Shown: piece after piece, positions 42,154 to 50,609 of the stretch
How the letters are laid out: each line of letters begins with the position of its first letter
How positions within the stretch are numbered: the stretch's first letter is position 1
Assembly: GCF_022899935.1 (NCBI RefSeq)
Contig: NZ_JALJCJ010000002.1
Location: forward strand, 1 to 64,000
From: Shinella curvata
Lineage (GTDB): Bacteria; Pseudomonadota; Alphaproteobacteria; Rhizobiales; Rhizobiaceae
DNA: 64,000 nucleotides
Reading direction: 5' to 3'
Made by a program: the position numbers and the translations under genes
Notes under the pieces: generated by a model
What the model saw: only the letters and a program-made list of their open reading frames with translations
Told to the model about the DNA's origin: nothing
Databases searched by the model: none

Positions 42154-42187
42154 TTTTGACATTAGTCATCGACGCTGACAAAAGTCA
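42154..42187. promoter_or_regulatory. Operator upstream of the SorC-type regulator
   Basis: Two TGAC-N4-GTCA dyads (42157-42168 and 42176-42187) lie 21-54 bases before ATG 42133. The first contains TTTTGACATT, matching the half-site of the 34554-34580 dyad. Probably autoregulatory. Confidence 0.65.
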
Positions 42188-42416
42188 ACGCGGCAGGACG
42201 CGAAGTGTCAGGGAATGCCAATCCTATCGTGAATATTCGATTGTGCTTGTAAAGAAATTCGCCCGAAGCCGGTTGCGCGCAGCGTTCGCTCGCGTCGGAT
42301 GTCAAGCGATCAAGGTCCGTCGTGAAAGGCGGCGAGCTGATCGCTCGCGCGCGCCCGTTTCATCAATCGATGAGGCTCGGCCGTGGGAGGGCGCAGCGGT
42401 TTCAGCCGTCCGCGGC

Positions 42417-43157
42417 TCAGAAGTTGCTCTGCAGGCGGTACCGCGAGCCCGGATAGAGCAGCCGAACCGACGTCACCACGCGGTCGTGCGACCAGGTGCG
42501 GCGGCGGATGAGGATGCAGGGCTCGAAGCGGGCAATGGCAAGAACCTTGCATTCCCAGGGCTGCGGCAGCACGGCCTCTATGAACTGCTCCGTCTTGGCA
42601 ATCGGCGCGATGCTCGTCAGGAAGGCGTTGGGTGTCGTCGCGGCGAAATCCTGCTCCAGATAGTCTGGTGCGATGGCGGGATTGACGAAGCGGTCCTCCA
42701 GCTGGATCGGTACGTCGTCTTCGTTGTGCACCATGACCGAATGAAAGCACTGTGCGCCGACATCCAGTTCCAGTGCTGCCGCCAGTTCATGGCCGCAGGT
42801 CTCGCTCTGCGCGAGGATCAGTTCCGTACGGTGGACCGAGCCGCGTTCCAGGATTTCGTCGGCGATGTTGCGCACGCCCAGCGCCGGCGCGCTACGCTTC
42901 TTGGGTGCCACGAACGAGCCCTTGCCCTGAACGCGGGTGATCACGCCCTCGTTGGCAAGTTCGCGCAATGCCCGATTGGCCGTCATGCGGCTGACGCCAA
43001 GCGATTCCACCAACTCGTTTTCCGAGGGGATGCGATGGTTGACCGGCCACTCGCCGGTTTCGATCCGTGCACGGATTTCGGTCTTCATCCATTCATAGAT
43101 CGGCGCGCCACGGTCCTTCGCGTCCCTCGCCGAAAGGCCGGTGTCTTGGTTCAGCAT
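42417..43157 (-). CDS. hutC: Histidine utilisation repressor HutC (GntR family)
   Basis: 246 residues from ATG 43157 (GGGGAG nine bases upstream). The winged HTH has PIYEWMKTEIRARIETGEWP, RIPSENELVESLGVSRMTAN and RALRELANEGVITRVQGKGS. The UTRA ligand domain has HRTELILAQSE, LEDRFVNPAIAPDYLEQDF, and ends RTWSHDRVVTSVRLLYPGSR, all close to HutC. HutC is released from DNA by urocanate. It is divergent from hutXWV-hutH. If the lyase is not a histidine lyase (see 46469), the inducer may be a urocanate analogue. Confidence 0.9.
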   Translation of the reverse strand: MLNQDTGLSARDAKDRGAPIYEWMKTEIRARIETGEWPVNHRIPSENELVESLGVSRMTANRALRELANEGVITRVQGKGSFVAPKKRSAPALGVRNIADEILERGSVHRTELILAQSETCGHELAAALELDVGAQCFHSVMVHNEDDVPIQLEDRFVNPAIAPDYLEQDFAATTPNAFLTSIAPIAKTEQFIEAVLPQPWECKVLAIARFEPCILIRRRTWSHDRVVTSVRLLYPGSRYRLQSNF

Positions 43158-43676
43158 CGCCACGGCTCCCCGCGTTGAGATCAGCACCTGCTTACAGAAT
43201 ATATCGGACGAAAGTAAGCATGGTTTTCGATTTGCGCCACTTGCTTGTCTGCTCAAAACCTGCAATGTTGCATATACAACTTGAGTGAGGTTGGCGAGCT
43301 TGTCTTTTCAGCGGCCTTCAATCAGCGAAGAGGTCCGCCCGGCGAGGCGAGTCAAATGTGCGGATGGCCCGGAGGATAGGTGGTCACCTCTCGCCGAAGT
43401 GCTAAAAAGTCTGAGAATGCTTGAGATTGTGCACTGTAGGATGGCTGTGTCGGTGCGTGGGCGCCGCTTGCGACATTCGAGGGTGCCGGTTCTGCGATCA
43501 TTTGGAAAGCGCCAAAAAATGTCGCCACAGGGCGCGCTCCCTTATCGGCATCGCAGGATTAATGTCTGTTAAGTTGTATAGTGAACTTGAGGAAAGGTTC
43601 CACATGGCATGCCGGCCGCGACAGCGGCCTTCCAAATCCGGTTTTCAACGTCGCATCATCAAAAAGGGGAACTGAC
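43158..43676. other. Divergent hutC-hutX control region
   Basis: About 520 bases without a gene. It contains the HutC-like site at 43267-43280 and a weaker GTTGTATAGTGAAC at 43573-43586, 91 bases before hutX. Other open frames here have no support. Confidence 0.5.
43267..43280. promoter_or_regulatory. HutC-like operator
   Basis: GTTGCATATACAAC is a 14-bp palindrome with one mismatched pair, close to the HutC consensus core TGTATATACA. Confidence 0.6.
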
Positions 43677-44696
43677 ATGCTGAATTCCAAACTGAAATAC
43701 GCATTCCTGACCGCCGCAGCGCTTCTCGGTGCTTCCGCCGGGACCGCCCAAGCCTCCTATTGCGGTGATGGCAAGACCGTCACCTTTGCCGGTATCGACT
43801 GGGAAAGCGGCGCCTTCATCACCGAGGTGATGAAGGAAATCCTCGCCAAGGGTTACGACTGCAAGGTTGATTCGATTCCCGGCAACTCCGTGACGCTGGA
43901 GCAGGCGACGGCCAACAACGACGTGCAGATCTTTGCCGAAGAATGGATCGGCCGGTCCGACGTCTGGAACAAGGCTGCCGAAGCCGGCCAGGTCAAGTCG
44001 GTCGGCAAGACCTTCGTCGGTGCGGCGGAAGGCTGGTTCGTGCCGGAATATCTGGTCAAGGGCGATGGGGCCAAGGCGCCGGATCTCAAGAGCGTCGAGC
44101 AGCTTTCCGACCCGAAATTCGTCGAACTGTTCAAGGATCCGGAAGAGCCGGCCAAGGGCCGCTTCCTGAATTGCCCCTCGGGCTGGACCTGCGAGGGCGT
44201 CAACACCGCCAAGCTCGAAGCCTACAAGCTCGGCGATGCCTATGTGAATTTCCGCCCCGGCACCGGCACGGCGCTCGATGCCGCCATTGCCGCCGCCTAT
44301 CTCCAGCAGGAGCCGATGCTGTTCTACTACTGGAGCCCGACGGCGATCATGGGCAAGTACAAGCTCGTCCAGCTCGAGGAGCCGGCCTACAGCGAAGCCT
44401 GCTGGAAGGAACTGACGAGCGCCGACGGCAAGCGTGAGGCCGGCTGCGCCTTCCCGTCCGTGGAAGTCGCCTATGGTATCAACAGCACCTTTGCGAGCGA
44501 AGCGCCGGAGATCGTGGAGATCCTCGAAAAGGCGACCTTCCCGCTGGAGGACGTCAATGCCAGCCTCGCTTACATGACCGATCAGAAGGTCGATGCGGTC
44601 GCAGCCGCCAAGAACTTCCTGCAGACCAAGGCCGACGTCTGGGGCGGCTGGGTTTCGGCGGACGCCAAGGCGCGCATCGAAGCCGCCGTCAAGTAA
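43677..44696 (+). CDS. hutX: Histidine/betaine ABC transporter binding protein (HutX)
   Basis: 339 residues from ATG 43677 (GGGGAA upstream). Signal peptide ends at TAQA/SYCGDG. It is an OpuAC/ProX-type binding protein with aromatic residues suited to a quaternary ammonium cage: AEEWIGR, AEGWFVPEY and LFYYWSPTAIMGKY. Four or more Cys in the mature part (NCPSGWTCEG, EACWKEL, AGCAF) suggest disulfides. In Sinorhizobium, HutXWV imports histidine, proline and proline betaine. A very stable hairpin follows and may protect this cistron. Confidence 0.88.
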   Translation: MLNSKLKYAFLTAAALLGASAGTAQASYCGDGKTVTFAGIDWESGAFITEVMKEILAKGYDCKVDSIPGNSVTLEQATANNDVQIFAEEWIGRSDVWNKAAEAGQVKSVGKTFVGAAEGWFVPEYLVKGDGAKAPDLKSVEQLSDPKFVELFKDPEEPAKGRFLNCPSGWTCEGVNTAKLEAYKLGDAYVNFRPGTGTALDAAIAAAYLQQEPMLFYYWSPTAIMGKYKLVQLEEPAYSEACWKELTSADGKREAGCAFPSVEVAYGINSTFASEAPEIVEILEKATFPLEDVNASLAYMTDQKVDAVAAAKNFLQTKADVWGGWVSADAKARIEAAVK

Positions 44697-44702
44697 TCGC
44701 AG

Positions 44703-44736
44703 GACTGCGCGCCGGAAAACCGGCGCGCAGTCTTTT
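44703..44736 (+). terminator. Stable intercistronic hairpin after hutX
   Basis: Perfect 13-bp inverted repeat (44703-44715 and 44720-44732) with AAAA loop and following TTTT. It acts as an attenuator or 3' protector, so the binding protein is made in excess over the permease. Confidence 0.75.
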
Positions 44737-44795
44737 CCCGTCAGGACAGGGGCCAGCTGCCGGAGGGGCAGCCGGCGCGCGCGAGGATGTCACCG

Positions 44796-45653
44796 ATGTT
44801 TCCTGAAGCTTTCCATATATCCATTCGAGGCCCGATCAACGATTTCGTGCAGTCGCTGGTGGTGAACTACGGGTTCGTCTTCAAGGCGATCTCGCAGACG
44901 CTGCTTCAGGCCATTCTTTTTGTGGAATGGATCCTGCGTGGCCTGCCCTGGTGGGCTGTCTTTCTCGTCTTCCTGGCGCTTGCCTGGGCCGCGTCGAAGA
45001 AGGTTTCGCTGGTCGTCACTGTCGCCGTCATGCTGTTCGTTGTCGGCGCGCTCGGTCTCTGGGACCTGACGATGCAGACGCTGGCATTGATGCTGATCGC
45101 CAGCCTCATCTCGGTGGCCATCGGCGTGCCCATGGGCATCTGGCTTGCCAAGAGCGAACTGATGCGGCGCATCACGTTGCCGGTGCTCGACGTCATGCAG
45201 ACCATGCCGAGCTTCGTCTATCTCATTCCGGCAATCATGCTCTTCGGCCTCGGCAAGGTGCCGGCGGTGCTTGCCACGATCATCTACGCCGTGCCGCCGC
45301 TCATCCGCCTGACCGATCTCGGTATTCGCCAGGTGGACGGTGAAGTCGTCGAAGCCGCGACCGCCTTTGGCGGCAGCCCGACGCAGATCCTCTTCGGCGT
45401 CGAACTGCCGCTCGCCACGCCCACCATCATGGCGGGCCTCAACCAGACGATCATGATGGCGCTTTCGATGGTCGTCGTCGCATCGATGATCGGCGCGCGC
45501 GGCCTCGGCGAACAGGTGCTGAACGGCATCCAGACGCTCGATGTCGGCAAGGGGCTGGAAGCGGGCCTCGGCATCGTCATCCTCGCGATCGTGCTCGATC
45601 GCATCACGCAGGGTTTTGGCCAGATGAGCCGGAAGGAGCGCGGCAATGACTGA
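44796..45653 (+). CDS. hutW: Histidine/betaine ABC transporter permease (HutW)
   Basis: 285 residues from ATG 44796 (AGGA eight bases upstream; ATG 44787 is the alternative). A ProW-type permease: SIRGPINDFVQSLVVNYGFV at the start, five or six helices and the coupling region RQVDGEVVEAATAFGGSPTQ followed by ILFGVELPLATPTIMAGLNQ. It overlaps hutV by eight bases. Confidence 0.92.
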   Translation: MFPEAFHISIRGPINDFVQSLVVNYGFVFKAISQTLLQAILFVEWILRGLPWWAVFLVFLALAWAASKKVSLVVTVAVMLFVVGALGLWDLTMQTLALMLIASLISVAIGVPMGIWLAKSELMRRITLPVLDVMQTMPSFVYLIPAIMLFGLGKVPAVLATIIYAVPPLIRLTDLGIRQVDGEVVEAATAFGGSPTQILFGVELPLATPTIMAGLNQTIMMALSMVVVASMIGARGLGEQVLNGIQTLDVGKGLEAGLGIVILAIVLDRITQGFGQMSRKERGND

Positions 45654-46476
45654 CATCAAGATCCGCAACGTTTCCAAGATTTTCGGCGGTAGCTGGAAGG
45701 CGGCGCTCGCCATGACCCAGCAGGGCGCGGACAAGGGCGAAATTCTCGCCAGGACGGGGTGCAGCGTCGGCCTCGACAATGTCAGCCTGGATATTCCGGG
45801 GGGCCGCATCTTCGTCATCATGGGGCTCTCGGGCTCCGGCAAGTCGACGCTGGTGCGCCACATCAACCGTCTGATCGAGCCGACGAGCGGGGAAATCCTC
45901 GTCGACGGCAGCAATGTACTGGACCTGAAGCCGAAGGATCTGCGTGATTTCCGCAACCGCCGGGTCAGCATGGTCTTCCAGAATTTCGGCCTGATGCCAC
46001 ATCGGACGGTGTTGCAGAATGTCGTCTATGGCCAGCGCGTGCGCGGTCTGACCAAAGTCGACGCCAAGCCGATCGGCATGAAGTGGATCGAGACCGTCGG
46101 TCTTGCCGGCTACGAGAACAAGTTTCCGCATCAGCTGTCTGGCGGCATGAAGCAGCGTGTCGGTTTGGCGCGGGCGCTTGCCGCCGATACGGACGTTATC
46201 CTGATGGACGAGGCCTTTTCGGCGCTCGACCCGCTGATCCGCGCGGATATGCAGGACCAGCTGCTCCAGCTTGAAAAGAACCTGCACAAGACCATCGTCT
46301 TCATCACGCATGATCTCGACGAGGCCTTGCGCATCGGTGCGCAGATCGCGATCCTCAAGGACGGCAAGCTGGTGCAGGTCGGTACGCCGAATGAAATCCT
46401 CAACAGCCCCGCCAATGACTATGTCGCCCGCTTCGTGCAGCGCCGTGCCGGCGCAGGAGAGCCGCATCATGCCTGA
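45646..46476 (+). CDS. hutV: Histidine/betaine ABC transporter ATPase (HutV)
   Basis: 276 residues of ProV type without the C-terminal CBS pair. N-terminal IRNVSKIFGGSWKAALAMTQ, Walker A MGLSGSGKST, Q-loop MVFQNFGLMPH, signature LSGGMKQRVGLARAL, Walker B VILMDEAFSALDP and switch IVFITHDLDEALRIG. It overlaps hutW upstream and the lyase gene downstream, so all four genes are one transcript. Confidence 0.94.
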   Translation: MTDIKIRNVSKIFGGSWKAALAMTQQGADKGEILARTGCSVGLDNVSLDIPGGRIFVIMGLSGSGKSTLVRHINRLIEPTSGEILVDGSNVLDLKPKDLRDFRNRRVSMVFQNFGLMPHRTVLQNVVYGQRVRGLTKVDAKPIGMKWIETVGLAGYENKFPHQLSGGMKQRVGLARALAADTDVILMDEAFSALDPLIRADMQDQLLQLEKNLHKTIVFITHDLDEALRIGAQIAILKDGKLVQVGTPNEILNSPANDYVARFVQRRAGAGEPHHA

Positions 46477-47962
46477 GACGATCGTTCTCGATCGCCCGCT
46501 GACCTTCCAGGAGATCGCCGCCGTCGCCAGGGGCGCGGCGCTCTCCCTTTCCGACAAGGCATGGCAGCGCATCGCCGATGCGCGCGCCATCGTCGATGCG
46601 CTCGTCCAAAAACGCGTGCGTGGCTATGGCATCAATACGGGCGTCGGCGCGCTCTGCGATGTGATCGTGGATATTCCCCAACAGCAGAGGCTCTCCCGCA
46701 ACATCCTGCTCAGCCATGCCTGCGGTGTCGGCGAACCGCTCGGCCGGGAAGAAACCCGCGCCGTGATGGCCGCCCAGATCGCCAACTTTTCGCACGGTTA
46801 CTCCGGCGTGCGGGTCGAGACGGTCGAGACGCTGCTGGCATTGCTGAATGCCGATATCCTGCCGGTCATCCCGTCCAAGGGCTCGGTCGGCTACCTTACC
46901 CACGCCGCCGCCATCGGCATCGTGCTGATCGGTGAGGGGGAGGCACGCCATGATGGTGAAAAGCTCACCGGCGGGCAGGCGCTCGCAAGACTGGGCCGCG
47001 TGCCGCTGGTGCTCGGCGCCAAGGAGGGCCTCAGCCTCGTCAACGGCACGCCCTGCGCCACGGGCTTGGCCAGCCTTGCACTTGTCCGCGCCGCGCATCT
47101 GCTCGACTGGGCGGATGCCGCCGCCACGATGAGCTACGAAAATCTCGGTGCGCAGGCCGATCCCTTCGCTGCCGCGCCGCTGGCGCTGCGCACGTCGCCC
47201 GGCCTTCAGGCCGTCGGCGAGAACCTGCGCCGCCTTCTGTCCGGCAGCGCGCTGCTTGCCCGCTCGGCAGGTTCCCGCACGCAGGATCCGCTCAGCCTGC
47301 GCGCGGTGCCGCAGGTCCATGGCGCAGTGCGCGACAGCGTCGCGCAGGTCGCGGAGGTGGTGAACCGGGAATTGTCGAGCGTCACGGACAATCCGGTCGT
47401 CGCCGGCTCGCCGGAGGCGCCGGAGGTGCATTCGCAGGCCCACGCCGTAGGGGCGGCACTTGGGCTTGCCCTGGATGCGCTCGGCACCGCGGCCGCGGAG
47501 CTTACCGCCATTTCCGAACGCCGCATCGACCGGCTCGTCAACCCGCTGGTGAGCGGCCTGCCCGCCTTCCTGGCGGAGAGCAGCGGCGTCTCGTCCGGTT
47601 TCATGATCATTCAGTATACTGCGGTCGGGCTCGTGGCGGAAAACCGCCGCCTTGCGGCCCCCGCCAGTCTCGACGGGGGCATAACCTCCGCCCTGCAGGA
47701 AGATATCCTCACCCACGCCACGCCTGCCGCCGACAAGGCGCTGGCGATCATCGCCAATCTCGAAACGGTGCTCGCCATCGAGGTCCTGGCGGCCGCGCAA
47801 GCCTACGACATGCAGTCCGATCCGAGCGGCCGGGCGGCCGGTACCAACGATCTCCACGGTCGCGTGCGCGCAACAGTTCCGGTCTACAGGGATGACCGCC
47901 CTCTCAACACACTGGTGTCGGCGGTGCAGGCCCTGTTGCGCTCGGGTGTTTCCGAAGACTGA
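46469..47962 (+). CDS. hutH: HutH-like aromatic amino acid lyase without the MIO triad
   Basis: 497 residues from ATG 46469 (AGGAGA eight bases upstream). The HAL/PAL fold is clear: GYGINTGVG (Tyr53), NILLSHACGVGEPL, LSLRAVPQVHGAVRDS, AAELTAISERRIDRLVNP, GFMIIQYTAVGLVAENRRLA, LQEDILTHA. However, after GSVG (138-141) the chain goes directly to YLTHAAAIG; the Ala-Ser-Gly that cyclises to MIO is absent. QDAYSLR reads QDPLSLR, so the active-site Tyr is Leu275. It cannot work as a normal histidine ammonia-lyase. MIO-less elimination is known for ergothionase, where trimethylamine leaves; a betaine substrate would fit the HutXWV importer. Confidence 0.85.
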   Translation: MPETIVLDRPLTFQEIAAVARGAALSLSDKAWQRIADARAIVDALVQKRVRGYGINTGVGALCDVIVDIPQQQRLSRNILLSHACGVGEPLGREETRAVMAAQIANFSHGYSGVRVETVETLLALLNADILPVIPSKGSVGYLTHAAAIGIVLIGEGEARHDGEKLTGGQALARLGRVPLVLGAKEGLSLVNGTPCATGLASLALVRAAHLLDWADAAATMSYENLGAQADPFAAAPLALRTSPGLQAVGENLRRLLSGSALLARSAGSRTQDPLSLRAVPQVHGAVRDSVAQVAEVVNRELSSVTDNPVVAGSPEAPEVHSQAHAVGAALGLALDALGTAAAELTAISERRIDRLVNPLVSGLPAFLAESSGVSSGFMIIQYTAVGLVAENRRLAAPASLDGGITSALQEDILTHATPAADKALAIIANLETVLAIEVLAAAQAYDMQSDPSGRAAGTNDLHGRVRATVPVYRDDRPLNTLVSAVQALLRSGVSED

Positions 47963-47995
47963 CGTTCCCCTCAGGCGGTTTTCATTCCGGCTTCA

Positions 47996-48030
47996 GGCCC
48001 ATTGCAGCAGGTGCTGCAATGGGCCCTTTC
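47996..48030 (+). terminator. Terminator of hutXWVH
   Basis: GGCCCATTGCAGCA (47996-48009) and TGCTGCAATGGGCC (48012-48025) are perfect 14-bp inverted repeats. They are followed by CTTTC; the T run is short but the stem is very strong. Confidence 0.75.
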
Positions 48031-48224
48031 GCGTGATCCGTCCAACCCCGCCGAGCTGGCTGTGGCTCAAGCCCGATTCCAACTCGGGATTCGGCGGCCG
48101 GCCTCATGTGCCGTGCATAGTCGACCTGCCGGATCATTCATAAAGGACACGTTTTCGTCTCGGAGAGACCAGTTTCAGAGGGCGCATAGCGCATTGCAGC
48201 GCTTGTGTATCGATCAGCGCCGTG

Positions 48225-48254
48225 TTGACAGTGCATCTTTCACACTCATATATA
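48225..48254 (+). promoter_or_regulatory. Sigma70-type promoter of the CoA-transferase gene
   Basis: TTGACA (48225-48230), 18 bases, TATATA (48249-48254), about 58 bases before ATG 48313. CTCATATATA overlapping the -10 resembles the TTCATATAC sites near the IclR gene. Confidence 0.55.
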
Positions 48255-48312
48255 AAGTAAGCATTCACATAAAAATTCTATCGAGCGGTACCGGCTCGAT
48301 CTGGGAGGGAAA

Positions 48313-49464
48313 ATGGACGAGAACGGGTTGCTGGCCGGCTTGACCGTCGTCGATATGAGCCAGTTTCTGTCTGGCCCCTATTGTTCGCTGCGATTGCTCG
48401 ACCTTGGCGCGCGCGTCATCAAAATCGAGCGGCCCGACGGGGGCGACCTTTCACGGCGGCTTTACCTCAGCGATACCGAGGTCGGCGGGGATTCGACGCT
48501 GTTCCATGCCATCAACCGGGGCAAGGAAAGTCTCGGCATCGATCTGAAGAACGCGGAAGACCTGGCGTTCCTGCGCAAGCTGATCGGCACGGCGGACGTC
48601 GTCATCCAGAATTTCCGACCGGGCGTCATCGAGCGGCTCGGTCTCGACTACGAGGCGGTCAAGGCGATCAATCCGGCGATCGTCTATGCCTCGATCAGCG
48701 GCTATGGCGAGGAGGGACCCTGGGTCATGCGGCCCGGACAGGACCTGCTGGCGCAGGCGCGCTCGGGCCTGATGTGGCTGAACGGCGACGAACAGCAGGG
48801 CCCGGTGCCGTTCGGCCTTGCCGTCGCGGACATGCTGGCCGGCGCCAATACCTGCCAGGGCATCCTGGCCGCGCTTGTGCGCCGCGGTATTTCCGGCAAG
48901 GGCGCGCATATCCAGACGAGCCTGCTTGAAAGCCTCGTCGATTTTCAGTTCGAGGTGCTGACAACGCATCTCAACGATGGCGGTCGCAAGCCGAAGCGGT
49001 CCGGCTTTCGCAGCGCGCATGCCTATCTTTCGGCGCCTTATGGCGTCTATCCGGCCAAGGACGGTTTCCTCGCCATCGCGATGATGCCGATCGGACGCTT
49101 GCAGGACCTGCTGGAGCTGGACGCGTTGGCAGTCTATCGCGATGACGCCAAGGCCTGGTTCACCGAACGCGATACGATCAAGCAGATCATCGCGGCGCGC
49201 ATCGCGACCGAAACGGTCGATCATTGGCTTTCCATTCTCGAACCTGCGGATATCTGGTGCTCGAAGGTGCTGGAATGGCCGGAGCTTTTGACGAGCGAAG
49301 GCTTCCAGATCCTCGACATGCTGCAGACGGTGACACGGGAGGACGATGTCGCCATCGGCACGACCCGCTGCCCGATCCGCGTCAATGGTGAAAGACCAAG
49401 CGGCGGCCGCGCCGCGCCGCGCATCGGCGAACATACCGTGCGCATCCGGGAGGAATTTGCATGA
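48313..49464 (+). CDS. Class III (CaiB/BaiF family) CoA-transferase
   Basis: 383 residues, GGGAGGG before ATG 48313. It has the family III start LLAGLTVVDMSQFLSGPYCS, NRGKESLGIDLKNAEDLAFL, NFRPGVIERLGLDYEAV, YASISGYGEEGPW and the catalytic Asp in RPGQDLLAQARSGLMWLNG. ADMLAGANTCQGILAALVRR follows. It moves CoA between carboxylic acids. The next gene overlaps by four bases. Among sugar-acid genes a CoA-transferase is unexpected and suggests that the end product is handled as a CoA thioester, perhaps with the MaoC protein at 58408. Confidence 0.92.
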   Translation: MDENGLLAGLTVVDMSQFLSGPYCSLRLLDLGARVIKIERPDGGDLSRRLYLSDTEVGGDSTLFHAINRGKESLGIDLKNAEDLAFLRKLIGTADVVIQNFRPGVIERLGLDYEAVKAINPAIVYASISGYGEEGPWVMRPGQDLLAQARSGLMWLNGDEQQGPVPFGLAVADMLAGANTCQGILAALVRRGISGKGAHIQTSLLESLVDFQFEVLTTHLNDGGRKPKRSGFRSAHAYLSAPYGVYPAKDGFLAIAMMPIGRLQDLLELDALAVYRDDAKAWFTERDTIKQIIAARIATETVDHWLSILEPADIWCSKVLEWPELLTSEGFQILDMLQTVTREDDVAIGTTRCPIRVNGERPSGGRAAPRIGEHTVRIREEFA

Positions 49465-50597
49465 CCGCGATCACCCTGAAGGGCATGACCTGGAGCCATC
49501 CGCGTGGCTACGATCCGATGGTCGCCTGCGCCGAGGACTGGCTGAAGCGGACGGGCGTGCGCGTTGAATGGGACAAGCGCTCGCTGCAGGATTTCGAGAG
49601 TTTTCCCGTCGAGGAGCTTGCCCGCCGCTACGATCTCATCGTGATCGACCATCCGCATGTCGGCCAGATCACGGCGGAAAACTGCCTTGCAGCGTTGGAT
49701 ATACCAGGTCGCGAGGCGGATTTCGCCGCGCTTGCGGCCGGTAGCGTCGGTGCGTCTTTCCCGAGCTACAACTGGCGCGGATCGCAATGGGGCTTTCCGA
49801 TCGATGCCGCCACGCAGGTGCTGGCCTACCGGCCAGACCGTTTGAACGCGGCGCCGCGGACCTGGGCAGAGGTGCTCGATCTGGCGAAGGCCGGGGAGGT
49901 ACTGCTGACGCTGCGCCCGCCGCACTCGCTCATGTGCCTGTTTTCACTCTGCGGCAATCTCGGCCGGCCGTGCTCGGTCGATAAGGACCAACCCTTCGCC
50001 GATGCGGAGATTGGCGTTCAGGCTCTTGAGATGATCCGCGAACTGGCGGCGCTGGTCGATCCCGCCTGCCTCGGCATGGACCCCATCGCGGCGCTGGACA
50101 GGATGGGCGAGGCAGGTTCGCCCTATACCGTCTCGCCGCTGATCTACGGTTATGTCAGCTATTCCCTGGACGGGTTTCGCGCGAACCGCATCGCCTTTTC
50201 GGACATGCCGGTGGCCGGGGAGGCGGGGCCGACAGGCTCGGCACTCGGCGGCACGGGCATTGCCGTTTCGGCCTTCTCCAAAAATCGGGAAGCGGCCATC
50301 GACTTCGCCTATTGGATCGCAAGTGGCCCGGTGCAGGCCGACCGCTACTGGAGTTCGGGTGGCCAATGCGGCCATGCCGCGGGCTGGGAGGACGATGAGG
50401 CGAATGCTGCCACGCTCGGCTTCTACCGGGAAACGCGCAAGACGCTGGAAGGGGGCTGGCTGCGGCCGCGCCACGATGGCTACATGCCGTTTCAGGCGGC
50501 GGCGTCCGAGCGTATCAATCAGGCCGTCACCAGCAACGAGCCGGCGGCCAGGGCGATTGCCGACCTGAACGATCTCTTCGTGAAGAGTTTCCGGTAG
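49461..50597 (+). CDS. Solute-binding-protein-like protein without signal peptide
   Basis: 378 residues. It starts MTAITLKGMTWSHPRGYDPM, overlapping the CoA-transferase stop (ATGA). The fold matches family 1 extracellular solute-binding proteins (DLIVIDHPHVGQI, NWRGSQWGFPIDAATQVLAY, ALGGTGIAVSAFSKNREAAI, DFAYWIASGPVQADRYWSSG). There is no hydrophobic leader, so the product should remain in the cytosol. The tight coupling to a CoA-transferase suggests an intracellular binding, sensing or partner role. No closer family known to me. Confidence 0.8.
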   Translation: MTAITLKGMTWSHPRGYDPMVACAEDWLKRTGVRVEWDKRSLQDFESFPVEELARRYDLIVIDHPHVGQITAENCLAALDIPGREADFAALAAGSVGASFPSYNWRGSQWGFPIDAATQVLAYRPDRLNAAPRTWAEVLDLAKAGEVLLTLRPPHSLMCLFSLCGNLGRPCSVDKDQPFADAEIGVQALEMIRELAALVDPACLGMDPIAALDRMGEAGSPYTVSPLIYGYVSYSLDGFRANRIAFSDMPVAGEAGPTGSALGGTGIAVSAFSKNREAAIDFAYWIASGPVQADRYWSSGGQCGHAAGWEDDEANAATLGFYRETRKTLEGGWLRPRHDGYMPFQAAASERINQAVTSNEPAARAIADLNDLFVKSFR

Positions 50598-50609
50598 GGG
50601 CCTGGCGCC

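Larger units (their letters stand above)
47963..48312. other. Intergenic region between hut operon and CoA-transferase gene
   Basis: About 350 bases; contains the terminator at 47996-48030 and a promoter at 48225-48254. No gene seen. Confidence 0.55.

Noticed and set aside
43285-43572. Small gene between hutC and hutX
   Set aside because: No ribosome site or recognisable motif; the region carries HutC-like operators.
46469-47962. hutH as a decaying pseudogene
   Set aside because: Frame, length, ribosome site and other conserved blocks are intact; the triad is lost as a clean in-frame gap, more like functional divergence.
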